Shown piece after piece: positions 44,811 to 57,700 of a stretch of 64,000 nucleotides of DNA. The translations under genes were made by a program, and so were the position numbers. The DNA lies in the NCBI GenBank assembly GCA_001643675.2, contig LSRY02000047.1, forward strand, positions 620,001 to 684,000, read 5' to 3'. A model generated the notes under the pieces. The model did no database searches, was not told where the DNA came from, and saw only the letters and a program-made list of their open reading frames with translations. Positions within the stretch are counted from its first letter, which is position 1, and the number at the start of each line of letters is the position of its first letter. Origin of the DNA: Monocercomonoides exilis (taxonomy: Eukaryota > Preaxostyla > Oxymonadida > Polymastigidae).

Positions 44811-45553
44811 GCATCTCACCTCATAAGCTTGTCTTTTTAAATCACTGACACAATATAATATAACTCCTTTTCTGCAGAAATAACAAAAAGTATTTTTTGA
44901 AGATTAAGATAAGATTAGAGAAACTGATTCTGTTTCAACAAAAGAATACTAAATGAATATAATTACAGCATTTTAACCATTTTCGAATTGTTTTCAATCT
45001 TGTCAAAATCAATTTTTTAAATCGATATTTGCATTTTAGGATTCATATCCAACACAAACGTTAGGAAATTGAATAGAAAACAAAAAAAGAGAATGGCCAG
45101 AGCCAAAGATTCGATGTGGTTGCTTATTATTCATCAATTGGAAACATACATATTGGAGGGGATTAAAAAAATCAATTGCATATAAACTATATATTGTCAA
45201 AAGAGAGTGTTTCATCTGATTGAATATACAGTCACAATTTTCAACAAGCATTACACTGAAAGGAAATTCGGTTTTGTAATAAAAAAACAACTAAGAATCA
45301 TTTAAAAAGAAGAAGAAGAAATAAATTCTTGAAATAAAACTAAAGATATTTCAAAATTAAGAACACGGAAAACAAAGTTATAGACTTGAAAATAAGAGGA
45401 AAAAAAAAATGTGTTAAAAAAATGAAAGAAAAGGTTCATAAATATTTTTTTTCTTTCAAAAACAAAACTATTTTTATTTTCATTGCGATGTACGTTTAGT
45501 AAACACGAAACTAAGTAAAGTGAAATTAAGAATTAACTTTCAAATTAAAAAAA

Positions 45554-45589
<36 letters not shown>

Positions 45590-45686
45590 TTATTATTATT
45601 ATTATTTTCTATTAAAAAATTAAAAACCAAAAACGATTTTCAATAGAATTATTCCATATATATAAATATATTCCTTTATATATTAT
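44811..45686. other. convergent 3' flanks with poly(A) and (TTA)n tract
   Basis: The region between the RPS26 and cyclase stop codons. A32 at 45555-45586 is followed directly by (TTA)n to about 45606. The rest is AT-rich. A minus-strand 84-codon frame at 45290-45036 has no recognisable content. Confidence 0.45.
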
Positions 45687-48153
45687 TTATATGGGGGTGC
45701 TAGTAGTAGCAGCAGCAGCAGAAGAAGAAGGAGGAGGAGGAGGAAGAGAAGGCTGCTCAAAGTTTGTCGGGGCAGACTGAAGCGAACGGCGAGTTTTGAC
45801 AGCAATGTGAGATGAAAGAGGTGAAGAGGCATGTGATGATTGAGTTGAATTGGAAGAAGAAGAAGGAGAGGAAGAGGAAGAGGAAGAAGAAGAAGATGAT
45901 GATGATGAAGAGGAAGTTGGAGAAGAAGGAAGAGAAGTTCTATGTGAAGGAGTGTGAAGTGAGGAAGAAGAAGGGGATAAAGGAGAAGAAGAGGAAGAGG
46001 AAGGAGAAGAAGAAGAAGTTGTTGTTGTGACAGCCACATTACGAACAGTTGCTTTACGTGAATTGGATGACAAAAGATTGGCAGCAGTGGAAGAAGAAGA
46101 AGAAGAAGAAGAAGAAGAAGAAGAAGAAGAAGAAGAAGAAGAAGAAGAAGAAGAAGAAGAAGATGATGATGATGATGATGATGATGATGAAGTGACTTGT
46201 TGAGATTGTGGATTAATACGAGAAGAACTTATACGAGGAGAAGGAGAAGAAGGATTTGAAGAAGAAGAAGAAGAGGAGGAGGAGGAGGAAGAAGAAGAAG
46301 AAGAAGATGCTATTTCAGAAGAAGCAACTTGTTTACTTACTCTCTTTGACACAGAAGGTGATGATGTTGGGCTCATATTACTTGTGGATGATAATGAAGA
46401 GGAGGTTGCAGGAGAAGCAGAGGGAGAAGGAGAAGGAGAAGAAGAGGAAGAAGAGGAAGAATTTGAGGAGGAGGAGGAGGAAGAATTAGAAGAAGAAGAA
46501 GAGGAGGAGGAGGAGGAGGAGGAAGAGGAAGAAGAATTACTAGCAATATGAGGTGTCACATCTTGTTCCTGTGTGCTAAGAGGCACTTTTTGTGTGTTTT
46601 TTTGTGACTGTTTGAACTTTGGTATTCGAATAGGAGCAAAACGAGCAAGATCTGATTTGGCAACATGATGAGAAGAAGAAGAAGAGGAAGAAGAAGGTTG
46701 AAGAGAAAGACGATGACGAATAATGTTTTCTGGTTGATTTTGAGAAGAAGAAGAAGAAGAAGAATTAGAAGAAGAAGCAGTAGAAGAAGCACCTTCACTT
46801 TCTGCTTTGGATGAAGTGGCTGGACTTATGAATTTTTCACTTTCTTTCTCTTCTGATAGCTTTGATGGCGATAGAATAGAAGATATACCAGAAGAAGAAG
46901 GGAATAATGATTTGGAGTGTCTGGAAGAAGAGGAAGAGGAAGAGGAAGGAGAAAGAGGAGCAGCAGTGGTAGAAGAAGAAGAAGAAGAAGAAGATATATC
47001 TGTATTGTTATTAGCAGAAGTTCCATTACTTGTTCCTATTCTTCTTCGTCGTCCTTCTGAACCAGATGATGATGATGATGATGGGATGATATTTGAAGAT
47101 GTAGAAGAAGAAGCATTTGAAGAAGAAGGAGAAATCATTGGAGAAGAAGAGGAAGAAGAGGAAGAGGAAGAGGAAGAGGAAGAGGAAGAGGAAGAGGAAG
47201 AGGAAGAGGAAGAGGAAGAGGAAGAGGAAGAGGAAGAGGAAGAGGAAGAGGAAGAGGAAGAGGAAGAGGAAGAGGAAGAGGAAGAGGATGAAGAAGAAGA
47301 AGAAGAAGAAGAAGGATGAGCCGTATCCACCGAAGTTGTTGACTTTATTGGCGGAGCAATTTTCTGTTCGTTTTTGTTCATCATCATCATCATCAATGCA
47401 CGGCCATCAGAAAGTGAGTCTGTCACTGGACGCACTTTGCGAGCAAGAGAAGGACGACGAATTTGAGAGGACGAGGAAGGGGAGGAAGAAGAGGAAGATG
47501 CAGAAGAAGTTATTTTGTGAGGTGTAGAGGAGGAGGAGGAGGAGGAAGAAGAAGAAGAAGAAGAAACCCCAGCTGATGTGATAGCAGAAGGAGCAGTTGA
47601 ATTGAGAGCTTGATGAAAAGAAGGAGAAGTCGAAGGAAATGCCATGGGCTGTCTGTGATGGTGGAGATCAGCACTGCGAAGACTACGAGCAGCAGCTGAG
47701 GCTGTGGCTGAGGCAGAAGAAGAATGAGAAGAGGAAGAGGAAGAAGAGGAAGAAGAAGAAGAAGCAGGCACTATATTATTACTATAACCATTAGCACCAG
47801 ACAAAATTCGCATGTTTTCATCAACAGTAGAGCCACTGGAGTATGTTTCAGCAGAAGGGGTATCTTTTATTGAGTCTGGTGTATTGTGGTCACTGGGTGT
47901 GTCTTTGATCTTGCGAGAAGAAGAGGAAGAAGAAGAAGAAGAGGAGGAGGAGGAGGAGGAGGAGGAAGAGGAAGAGGAAGGAGGAGGAGGAGCTGTTGAA
48001 GAAAGAGGGAGTTGAACAGGGGTGCTTGGATGAGAATGAGGATGAGAATGGGAATGCGAATGAGAATGACTCTGAGACGAAGAAGGAGAAGGAGAAGGAG
48101 CAGCAGAGGAAGCAGAAGAAGATGATGATGAAGTGCGAGTCCCAGACACAGCC

Positions 48154-48188
<35 letters not shown>

Positions 48189-50972
48189 CCTTCCCTGTAT
48201 AGAATGATGTGTATGACTATTACTATTACTACCACCACCACTTGCTCCATTGCTATTTCTGTGATGTGTCCCAAAAGCAGAGAAGATGCCTGTGGGTGAC
48301 CCTGTCGGCGTCACAGGGCCAGGACTAAGATCAGCAGTGGTGGGTGTCATGGGCGGAGAAATCGGAGAAATCGGAGAAATAGGGGAGATCGGAGAAATAG
48401 GGGAAAACGGGGTGGAAGGATAAGGAGAAGAAGAAGGATGTGAAGTTGTATGAAGGTCTGTTGTTTGTGCAGAAGAACCGCTACTGCTGATGTTACTGTT
48501 GTTGTTGGTTGTGAAAGAAGGGGTAGGGATGTGAGGTGTGGGGTTCTTAGGCGACATCTGTAGCAGAGAACGAGAGGAGGAAGGGACATGGGAAGAAGAG
48601 TCAGAGGGTTGTTTGGGTGAATGTGAATAAGAAGAAGAAGAAGAAGATGTTGTTGTTGTTGTTGTTGTGCTAACAGACTGAGGAGAAGTAGCATGATGTC
48701 CCTGAAGAGAAGAAGGTGATTGTTGACTCATAGCTCCAGTAACAGCTCCAACACCAGAAGCAGAAGCAGAAGCAGAAGTCGAGTAAGACTGCTGCGATTC
48801 CTGTGACAGCTCATCCGGAATCGCCAGCGCCACGGGTTTTTGAGGCATTTTCAACCGACACCCATATTCTACTTCGAACACCCTCACTTTGTCTTTGAAC
48901 CCCTTTAGTGACTTTGGTGACACCTCAATCGTCAGCACATCCTTCAAGTTCGCCACAAGAGCAGCTGTCTCTTCAGAAATGAGGATTTGCGACGGCTCGG
49001 CAACAGAACACAGACGAGAGGCAAGATTCACTGCATCGCCAATCATTGTGTATTCTAACCGCTGTGTCGCGCCTAGAAAACCTGCAATGGCTTTTCCAGT
49101 GTTGATGCCGATGCCAATCTCGAAGGCGAAATAGGGAGAAGGCTGTTTGACGACTTCGTCTGTGGATTTCTTGGTTTGGGAGGAGGAAGAAGAAGATGAG
49201 GAGGAAGAAGAAGAAGAAGAGGAAGAAGACGAAGAGGAAGAAGAAGAACCTGAATTCGCCTTTCCCGCATTTTTACTCTTCTTGTATTTTGCCAGTGCCT
49301 GCTTATACTTCTCCTTCCTCTCTTTATTCCACTCCCAAATAGCTTGCCTGCACTCCAATGCAGCTATCACCGCCCTTGAGGCAATTTCCTGTGCAGAAAG
49401 TGTTCGATGCTCTTCCAACAGCGTCCCTCCCCACGTCACCATCATCATGTCGTCAATGTACTTGTCCAAAACGCCATCGTGTCGGAACACACAGGAAACC
49501 ATCTTGTCAAAATACTCATTCAGAAACGTGAACTGCTCAGATGGTGTTTGGTTGCGGTAGATTCGGCTGGCGCCCTTCGGCTCCGCAAAGAAGATCGTCC
49601 CGTGCTGCACTTCAACACAGTCTCGCTGCATAAACTGAGCACTTGACATTGTCCGGTGCAGTGTGGACAATGCAGATGATGGCTGAGAAGAAGAAGAAGA
49701 AGATGAAGAAGAAGGAAGTGAAGGTGAAGGTGATAGTTGATCGGTTGGTCGGAGGATGCGCTGCAGCAGTCTTTGCGGCAAAAAACGAGAAAGGGATTCC
49801 TGTTCTTTCTCTTCCTTCAGTACTCTATTCAGCAACCTCTGGTTAGACACCACTTTCCCAATAGGCGCAGCGACTGACGTGAGTAGAGACAAATCTTTCT
49901 TTGAGAAGGCATCCTGCTGTGAGGAATCAAGCACCAGCACCCCAACAACCTCGCCCCCTCCAATCAGCGGCACCGCCAGCGTCGACCGCGTGTCCATCTG
50001 CACAATCGAATGAGACAAAGTCCACCGATCGTCGGATTGGCAGTCCCGTGATAGGATTGCCTGCTTCTGCCTCCGCACATACTCTACAAGCTTCGACGAG
50101 AACACAAACTCTCCTTCTTTGTCTTCGCCGTCCCGCTCCCGCAGACGCGATGCAGCGAGCTTCATCTCTTTCTGCTTCTCCTCTGCCAGCAGCACAACTG
50201 CACTTTCAGCAGTGGGAAATAGTTGGAATAACACATCCTAAATGAAAAAAATTGAATATAAGAAATAAAACGAAGTAATAAACAGATGCGAATTAAATAA
50301 AAGTTGCTTGCTGCAAACCAAGCACCGAGAAATCATGTTATCAACATCCATATCGCTTCCAGTTCGATTGAAAAGATACGCAACTCTAAGCCGTTCATAA
50401 TCCTGCCGAAGCGTCTCTGCATCTGTAATTTGTTCACTGGGTGGAAAATCTATGTTTTCTGTGTTCAGCTGAACACCTTCTTCCATTTTGAAAATACGCT
50501 GCGCATGTGAAGACTGCCTGGTTCTTACGCTTTCAGTGGAAATTGTGAAATGAAGAAAACAGGTGCCCAATGCGATCATGTCCCCAGAGACTATTGGCTC
50601 TCCGAGTTTCTCGCGGTTTTCACCAAACTGAATTCCAGGATGTCGCAAGTCATCAGCGGGAACTGGCTCTCCTTCAGGCGTTAAATGTTCAATCGCTTCC
50701 ACTTTGTTTGAATTGATGTATGTTTCGTTTGTACTTCCACAATCCTTCAAATAATACCGCCTCTGCAACTTGTATATGACTGCATGAAATTTGGACACGG
50801 TTTGATCGGATATTCTTATATTGGCAGTTTTCGCTCTGCCAATCACAGTACGAAAGTTTTTAATTTTGAATTCTTGAGGCTTTTCATGAGTTGGATGATA
50901 AGTGAGGATTCCCACTGTGACAATCGTTTCACTCGCATCAAATGACTCTTTTCCAAATGATCTAAGTTGCAT
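45687..50972 (-). CDS. FHA-GAF-class III nucleotidyl cyclase with poly-Ser tail
   Basis: Two exons, 50972-50319 and 50237-45687, give 1734 aa. An FHA domain (residues about 38-110: FRTVIGRAKTANI, SKFHAVIY, KDCGSTNETYIN) has the Arg, Ser-x-x-His and Gly-Ser-Thr-Asn-x-Thr phosphopeptide-binding residues. A GAF domain follows (about 219-350). A linker RFLPQRLLQRIL leads to a class III cyclase domain (about 425-690). There LDKYIDD holds the second metal Asp, and INTGKAIAGFLG and TMIGDAVNLASRL hold the transition-state Asn and Arg. The first metal site reads FFAEPKG instead of FADI. It probably makes cAMP or cGMP from inputs sensed by FHA/GAF. The last 1040 residues are Ser-dominated low complexity with no membrane segment. 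Confidence 0.9.
47154..47320 (-). repeat. (GAGGAA)n array encoding about 50 serines
   Basis: About 22 tandem hexamers on the plus strand are read on the minus strand as TCC/TCT codons, that is uninterrupted serine in the cyclase tail. The hexamer regularity means Ser codons alternate strictly. A plus-strand poly-Glu reading exists but is antisense to the supported gene. Confidence 0.85.
48150..48415 (-). repeat. short-period coding repeats in the cyclase tail
   Basis: Two small arrays occur in the coding sequence. (CTGCTC)n near 48157-48187 is read as alternating Gly-Ala. A 9-bp unit near 48350-48410 is read as repeated Ser-Pro-Ile. They add Gly-Ala and SPI microdomains to the otherwise Ser-rich tail. 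Confidence 0.7.
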
Positions 50973-53900
50973 GGATGATATTCTAATTATATCAAGCTGC
51001 TAACCGTATGCTTCAGGATTGAAACTTTTTAATCAAATAATGAATGAATCTTTATGCGTTTTCTTTTGATAAAACTTCCAAGAAACAGAAACGCAATCTG
51101 GAAACAAATCAGATCTGGCCCATAGTAGATATATGTTGTTTTCAATTTAATTCTTTGAAACGAATATTCTGATAGGCATTCAAATGTTCTTTCAAAAAAA
51201 TAAAACAAATATGTGTATGTGCAAATTTAGATTTTTCAATGAAGTCGTTTCAGACTAAGGAAATACAAAACGAAAAATAAAGAAATAACTAAAACATAAA
51301 TGAATTTAAAAAAAGAATCCACATTATCCACTTTTTGGAAAAGAAAGAAAAATATCAAATATTTTTTTTTATTTTCATTGATGAAAAAGTGATAATACTT
51401 GAACAATACAATTTACTGTTAAATTGCCTCTCTTGAATAAAATTTTCTGATAAAATTTTGCTCCATATAACAAGTTTTCTATTTTCATTTGAACTCAGCA
51501 AAGCATTTTTTCTGTGCATCAAAATAAGCATAGCTTATCTAATGCTTGTGCTCAACTTTCCTAAGCTTCACCGTTTCTGTTTTTTCAGAGATTTTTGAAA
51601 TATCACTATTTTCACAAATACAATTGGTGCTTAACCAGCACCCTGGTGCCAAACCCGCACCCTGCAAATTTCTTGAAAATAGAAAAATATATTTTTGCTT
51701 TTCAAAGAAGTTCATTGATGGTGAATTTTCTTAAAACTTGTTTTAAAAAAATATTATATTTTATTTTTTTTATAAAAAAACTTTCAAAAAGATGAATTTT
51801 AGAAATTTTTGTTTGAAAGAGAGCTTTTAAGCTATAAACTGAAAAAGCAAAAAGTTAAACTTTAGAAAAATCTTAAATGTTGTTCATTAATAGACTTTCA
51901 AAGATTTCGTCAGTTTTTGATGATTTGAAGCATTCCCTGATATTTTCCACCTTTTTATCATTTGATCGATCCCATTAAGATGAGAAAAATGAATCGAAAG
52001 TTCAGCAGTTACTTTGAAAGTAGTTTGTGAGAGTTGTTTCTTATGTTTTTCAATGAAAACTTCCTTTTATTATTATGGAGACTCGAAATTTCTTCGATTT
52101 ATTCGTTCGTTTAATTGTTTTTGTTTGATCACTCTTTATTGTTATATCCACTACAGTTGTTGAAAGAATTTTCATATATTTAGTTTATGTTAAAATCATA
52201 CCATTGCACATTAATTGTTGAAACTTTATAAGTATAGATATGTTTTATTTATATGTTTTGATGAAAATTATATTTTTGTCGTTTATGAATGAATAATCCA
52301 TCATATCCTAATCTTTAGTTTTATTTTGGATACGTGTCAAACTATAACTGTGCATGTTTTATTTACTGGTTACAAATATTTCATTTCAATAATTTTGAAG
52401 CTTTTTATTTATATTGAAATTTTTTGATTAGATTGTTATTTTTAGAGTAACAAATTTTTGAAAGCAGTTGTGCTGTTAGACATTTGATATTGTATTTGTA
52501 ATTTCTGTTTTTTTAAATGATATTTAAAATGTATTGTCTTATTCAAAGCAATTCCAACAATGCTGCAAATGTGTTTTCAATTTGGAAAAGTTACGAAAAG
52601 AACAAAAAACAAAACGGAATGTTTATTAAACGAAACGTTCATTAATATTATATTCAAATATTTCAAAATTGCCAAAATATTGCTTTCATTTTTTCGTTTA
52701 AAGAATCATCAATTAAACACTTTAATTACACCTCTGTGACCTGACAAATCACATGAATCCTCGTCTGTCACAAAAAAAAAAAAAAAAAAATAATAATAAT
52801 AATAATAATAATAATAATTTAAATAAAATAAACTATTGCTAAGACTACTAAAGACTTTTTGAAGCTCTTTGGAAAAGATTTGTTGATAGCAGCTGTAATA
52901 TCTGGTTGTTTTTTCTTTTTTGTCAGTGACGGTCAGTGACTGTCAATGACAAATTGTGACAAAAATATTCCTCAACTGACATTTAGTGTCAAATAAAATA
53001 CATGTTGGGAACTTGATCAAATTTATAAAATATTTGATTTTTTCAAAATAATGAGAATAGTTATATATCGATTTTCGAATTATTATTATAGTAATAAAGA
53101 ATTGTGAAATCGTTATAAATAACCCTTTTTGACAAATCATAAATATCTGGGTGATTATTTTTGAAATCATATTATTTTTCGGTCTCTTAAATGTCGCACT
53201 TAAAACCTTACAAAAAATAACTTTATGTGACAATAATTTATCAAAAAATTACTATTGTTTTGAAAAACTGTATTTTCATTAAAAAAGTTAAACAATAATC
53301 AACTTGATATTTTTTTGAAACCCATAAGTTTTGGAAACATTTGCGAAAACACTTTTTTATTTCAAACAAATTTACTATATCAGTTATAACATGTGACAAA
53401 TGTTGACTTGTGTGAACTTGTTTATTTATGATTATTTTAGATGTTATTTATTTTACAAATATCAAGCTTTGAGAATAATTCATTTATTTTATGTTAATAA
53501 TGATTCAGCACAATTTTTTCCAATTATTTCATCTTCTATCAGGAATTCAGGTGTTTGAATAATATTTTTTTCTGTATAATTTTTATAGGCAGTGTTCTGT
53601 CCTTGAATGTCGATTCAGGTCACTTTTTAATAATTCATTTATTATCAACTTACAGAAGATGAAATATTTCGAAAAGAATCTGTTAGGTGAACAGTTTCAG
53701 TTTGTTGAATTTCTCTGAAAAGTTTGAATTTCAGATAATGCACTTATCTATGCTTTCTTTTCATTTCTTCTTTTGAAAAATGTTCGATAATTTCAAACAA
53801 GATTTTCTTGACTTATAAAATATCTGTTGTCCTATTTCAATTATTTTGTATCAAATTCTGATTAACTCCGCAATTCAGTCAGTATCTTTGTATATCGTCT

Positions 53901-54529
53901 TGGAGCATCATCACTCTTGTACGTTTGTTTGAAACCAACAAAAGAAAAAACGGATTTTCAGTTATGTGGATTACTGACTTTAAACATGTGATAGCCATTT
54001 ATTATCTTTGCATTATTTTCGAGATTTTCTTCATTGAAGCTCTTCACATGTGATAAACAAATTTGGATCTCAGACTGATCATACATTTTTCAAGCCACTG
54101 CCTTCATTGAAACCTCTTTTAACTTTTTCTTTTTCTAAATATATTTTTGCATCCATTTGTTATCTCCAGATAATTTTTCTTTGAGTAACCTTTCGTTCAA
54201 AGCATTTTTTTTTCTTCAAAGATACTATCCTCTTTTTATGAATAATAATCTTCAGACTAAAAACAAAAAAACATACAAAAAAACGCACATTTATAAATTA
54301 AAAATATGTGGAAATAGGAATGGAAGAATATAAGAAATACATTGACAAATTGTTTGAATCCAAAAAAATTCCAATTAAAGATATAATAAACAAAATTTTG
54401 TTTTTCCAAATTTTCAAGATTTTTAAAATACAAAATTTTTCATGACTTTATATCATTAAAAAAACAATAATAAAACAAAAAGATGTGTCGACACAATTCA
54501 AAAAAAAAGACTTGAATAAAAAAGTGAGT
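50973..54529. other. 3.5-kb gene-poor AT-rich tract
   Basis: No coding region recognised. A17-18 followed by (TAA)n lies at about 52770-52818. Around 52736-52990 the words GTGAC, GTCAC, TGACA and TGTCA recur in both orientations (for example GTCAGTGACGGTCAGTGAC near 52922), which may be remains of a terminal repeat. The cyclase promoter should lie just right of 50972. Confidence 0.4.
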
Positions 54530-54776
54530 AATATTGAATATTTTACTTATGTTCCATAAGAAAGCCCACCCTGGGAGGCTGATTCTGGACCCAAAGCCTT
54601 CAAGTGGCTGTATTGGACCGGTCACAATACAGCCACAGGATGGAATCAGCCTAGCCTCAAATCTTTAACTATTCAAGAAAAAATTTGAGGTACCTTGAAA
54701 GTTTAGCCTTTCGGTTGACATTCAAGGCTTGAGCAGCAGGCTTTTCATACGGAACATAAGTCAAAAGTTCAATATT
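54530..54776. repeat. branched inverted-repeat (foldback) element, 247 bp
   Basis: The outer arms 54530-54567 and 54739-54776 are about 38 bp, inverted and roughly 85-90 percent identical (core GACTTATGTTCC). Inside are further perfect stems. 54576-54585 pairs with 54643-54652 and encloses the 11-bp stem 54605-54615/54625-54635. 54655-54662 pairs with 54683-54690. 54693-54699 pairs with 54721-54727. The whole can fold as a multi-branched cloverleaf. It sits 20 bp beyond the stop of the USP-transposase gene. A MITE/foldback element, the end of that gene's transposon, or a structured RNA are all possible; no second copy was seen. Confidence 0.75.
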
Positions 54777-54796
54777 GAAAACAAAACAATTTCAAC

Positions 54797-57700
54797 TCAA
54801 AAGGCAGCTTCAATATTATTTAAATCATCACTCTCTAAATAATTACAAAACATTTTTTTCCTATCTTTAAGAATCTTAAAAGTGTATTCGCCCAGTGATA
54901 ATGAGCGACTTTCTCCAGTCGGCCTGTTGAATTTTTTCCTTGTTCTATCATCTCTACTTCTCTCTTCTTTGAAAGTGATTTTCTCGGTTCCTCTCAAATT
55001 TTTTGGTGTGACTATCGATCGAAAAATTTCGTTTCCTCTTTTTTCGTAGAAGAGATATTTCTTCAATGATATAATATTCAATTTTCTCCACAGTATTTTG
55101 TTGGATGGATTGTATCTAATTAATAATAAAAAAAACACACAAAACTGATTTTAAAGATTTAAACTGCTTCAATAACAATCACACTTTAAGAAATATCGAA
55201 AAGTTTCGTTCCTATTTTGGCTTAAGTTTTGATTATTCGCACTCGACAATAATGAATTTGTTTGGAAAAATTCAACTAAATCATCAATGTTGTAAATCAC
55301 TGTTTGATCATCTAAATAATTGTTCATTAACCTCGATAAATATCCAAATTCAGCGTCGCACTCACACTTTCCATGTTTTTCTCCAAAGAAAGAAAGAGTA
55401 GAACGTTTGTTTTTCATTTGAGGAGAAGATTCAGATAAAATAAAATGTAAAACGTTTGAGTTTCTGAAATGTGTCCCTGTGTCACACATAAAGTGATAAT
55501 TCGTTATTTCTTTGAGAATGGGGTTTATTAGGACACTCTGCAAACACTCAATCGTAAACCTGTAATCATGAGATAAATTATTTGAGTAATAATTGAAAAT
55601 ATGTTTTTCAACTTTCTTTTTTGATCCACGTTTGTAAACGATTATACAAAGATGTGATATTTCCTCCTTTTCATAGAAATCACGACTCACTGAATTCCGT
55701 CTTATTGGAGCTATCCAGTTTTCTTTGAAATCGAATAATATGAGCGCTTCTCCATTAGTCAGATTCTGCTTCATGAATCGAAAATGTGTTTGCTGATGAT
55801 GAGCAATTATCTTGTGGTTATGAATCAACTCCATTGTTTCCACATCTCTTTTATCCAAAGATTTTCCAAGTGATTTCAAAGTTTCCTTTTTTTTGACCAG
55901 TGATTCATATTTTTCACACAGATCGCATAAATCAGTTCTTCTTTTTGCTCGTTTCAGATGTGCTGTTCGTTTATAAAATGTACTAGCAGACATTTTTATG
56001 TTCAGTAATTTGAATTTTTCATATAATTTTATCTTAGGGATGTTGATGAGCCTTGTTTGAGGTCTAGTGTTGGCTGTATCATTGCCATTGCACGATGTGA
56101 AAAAAGAGGATTGGTTAAATTGTTGTTCTTCAGAATAGACATGAGAAAATGAATGTGAATGACTTGTTTGAAATGAAATGTTATTGTTGTAAAATCTTTC
56201 AGAAGATGATGAATTTCCAGCCTCTTCTCCTTGATTATTTTCCGATATGTGAAGCTGAATTGGATGTTGACACTGAAGTGAGCTTCGAGGAATAAGTGAT
56301 GATTGTGAAGGAACAGATAATGTTGAATTATTTGTGATATCAGATGGAAAGTGTTTTTGTTTGTTGTTTGCAGATGAGGAAGGAATAGCAGTATTTGTAT
56401 TGTGACTGATATTAATTTGCTCAAATGGGGATCCATTGTTTTGATGTGAGTGTGAAATGTTAGAATATTGTGAAGTGTTTGTATCTTCGAAGTGAATATC
56501 TGAAGCGTTAAAATGTTCAGTGGATTTTTCTTTTGCTGTTTTTGAAAAAAACAAATTTGGAGATTCTGGATTATTCACTGCATAATTTTCTCTAAGACTA
56601 ATTTGCATGAAAATTGATAGGAGTGGTCTTGATCCATTTGAAATATGTTTGTTTATTTCTTCATTTATAGGTTTTGAAATTGATGAAATATTTCCATCAT
56701 TGCACAAAATCCATTTTTCTGAATGCCTTGAAAGAGAATCGAATAATGAATCATCAATTCTTCTCAAGCAAAAAAAATGACCATTATCATTGTCACCGTT
56801 GTAGAATTGTTGTCCAATCAGAGTGTAATTGTGAGCGTTTAAATTATGAATGTCACTCAAAACTTGTTTCCCTTGAATGCTAGAGAAACTGATATTTTGA
56901 TGCACGCGCGTGTTTGAATACTGAATGCCACTGGGGATTTCCAATGAAATAAATAAAAATTTTGGAAAGTTCTCGATGTTCAAAAAAGAATCATGATATG
57001 TGTTTTGACTACAAAGCTCACAGTATGCTTCTTTGTTATTTGAATTATCCGAATTCATAATGGATGCATCATTGAAGGCATCAACAATATTGTGACCTTG
57101 CAATCTTATTAACGATGAAATTTCTTTTGGACCTTCAGATCGAATGTTGCATTTTGAACAAATTTTTGGAAAGCTGAATGTTGATTTTATATTATTATTC
57201 AATTTTGGTGTTGTGCTGCATAAATCTTGGCAAAAATCAAAAAACGAAATGTAAAATTCTTGTTGATCATCATGTCTCAAATTATGATTCTTCTCCCATT
57301 TTTTCGCAAATAATTTGTTCCATGATTTTTTAAAATTTGAATTAGATGGGTTCAACTTATCAAAGCTATTATTGACAAGAGAGTTTAACTGTGCATGAAA
57401 TTTATCGATTTTCCCTTTCCGAATATTAAACACTCCTCCATATTTGAAGACAGATCGAAATACTTGAATCAGTGAAGCTAAACAGCATGTATTACCTAAG
57501 TTTGGAAGTGCAAGACTTGTTAACAAAGATTTGTCTTCTGATGTATTTGAAAGTTCAACTTGAGATGATTTTTCTACATCCGAAGTATTCCTTTTATCAG
57601 AGTTGTTTCCAGATAAAACTTGAACTGAATTGTTGTCATTGCTCTCGTCATTAATCATTGAATTGTTTGTCTGTCTCATTGTCAAGGATTCATTTGGATT

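Noticed and set aside
46807-47319. Plus-strand poly-Glu frame
   Set aside because: Antisense of the poly-Ser tail of the cyclase; the minus-strand gene has FHA, GAF and cyclase domains in frame.
50304-50510. Plus-strand frame over the first intron and exon 1 of the cyclase
   Set aside because: Overlaps FHA-coding sequence on the other strand and shows no domain.
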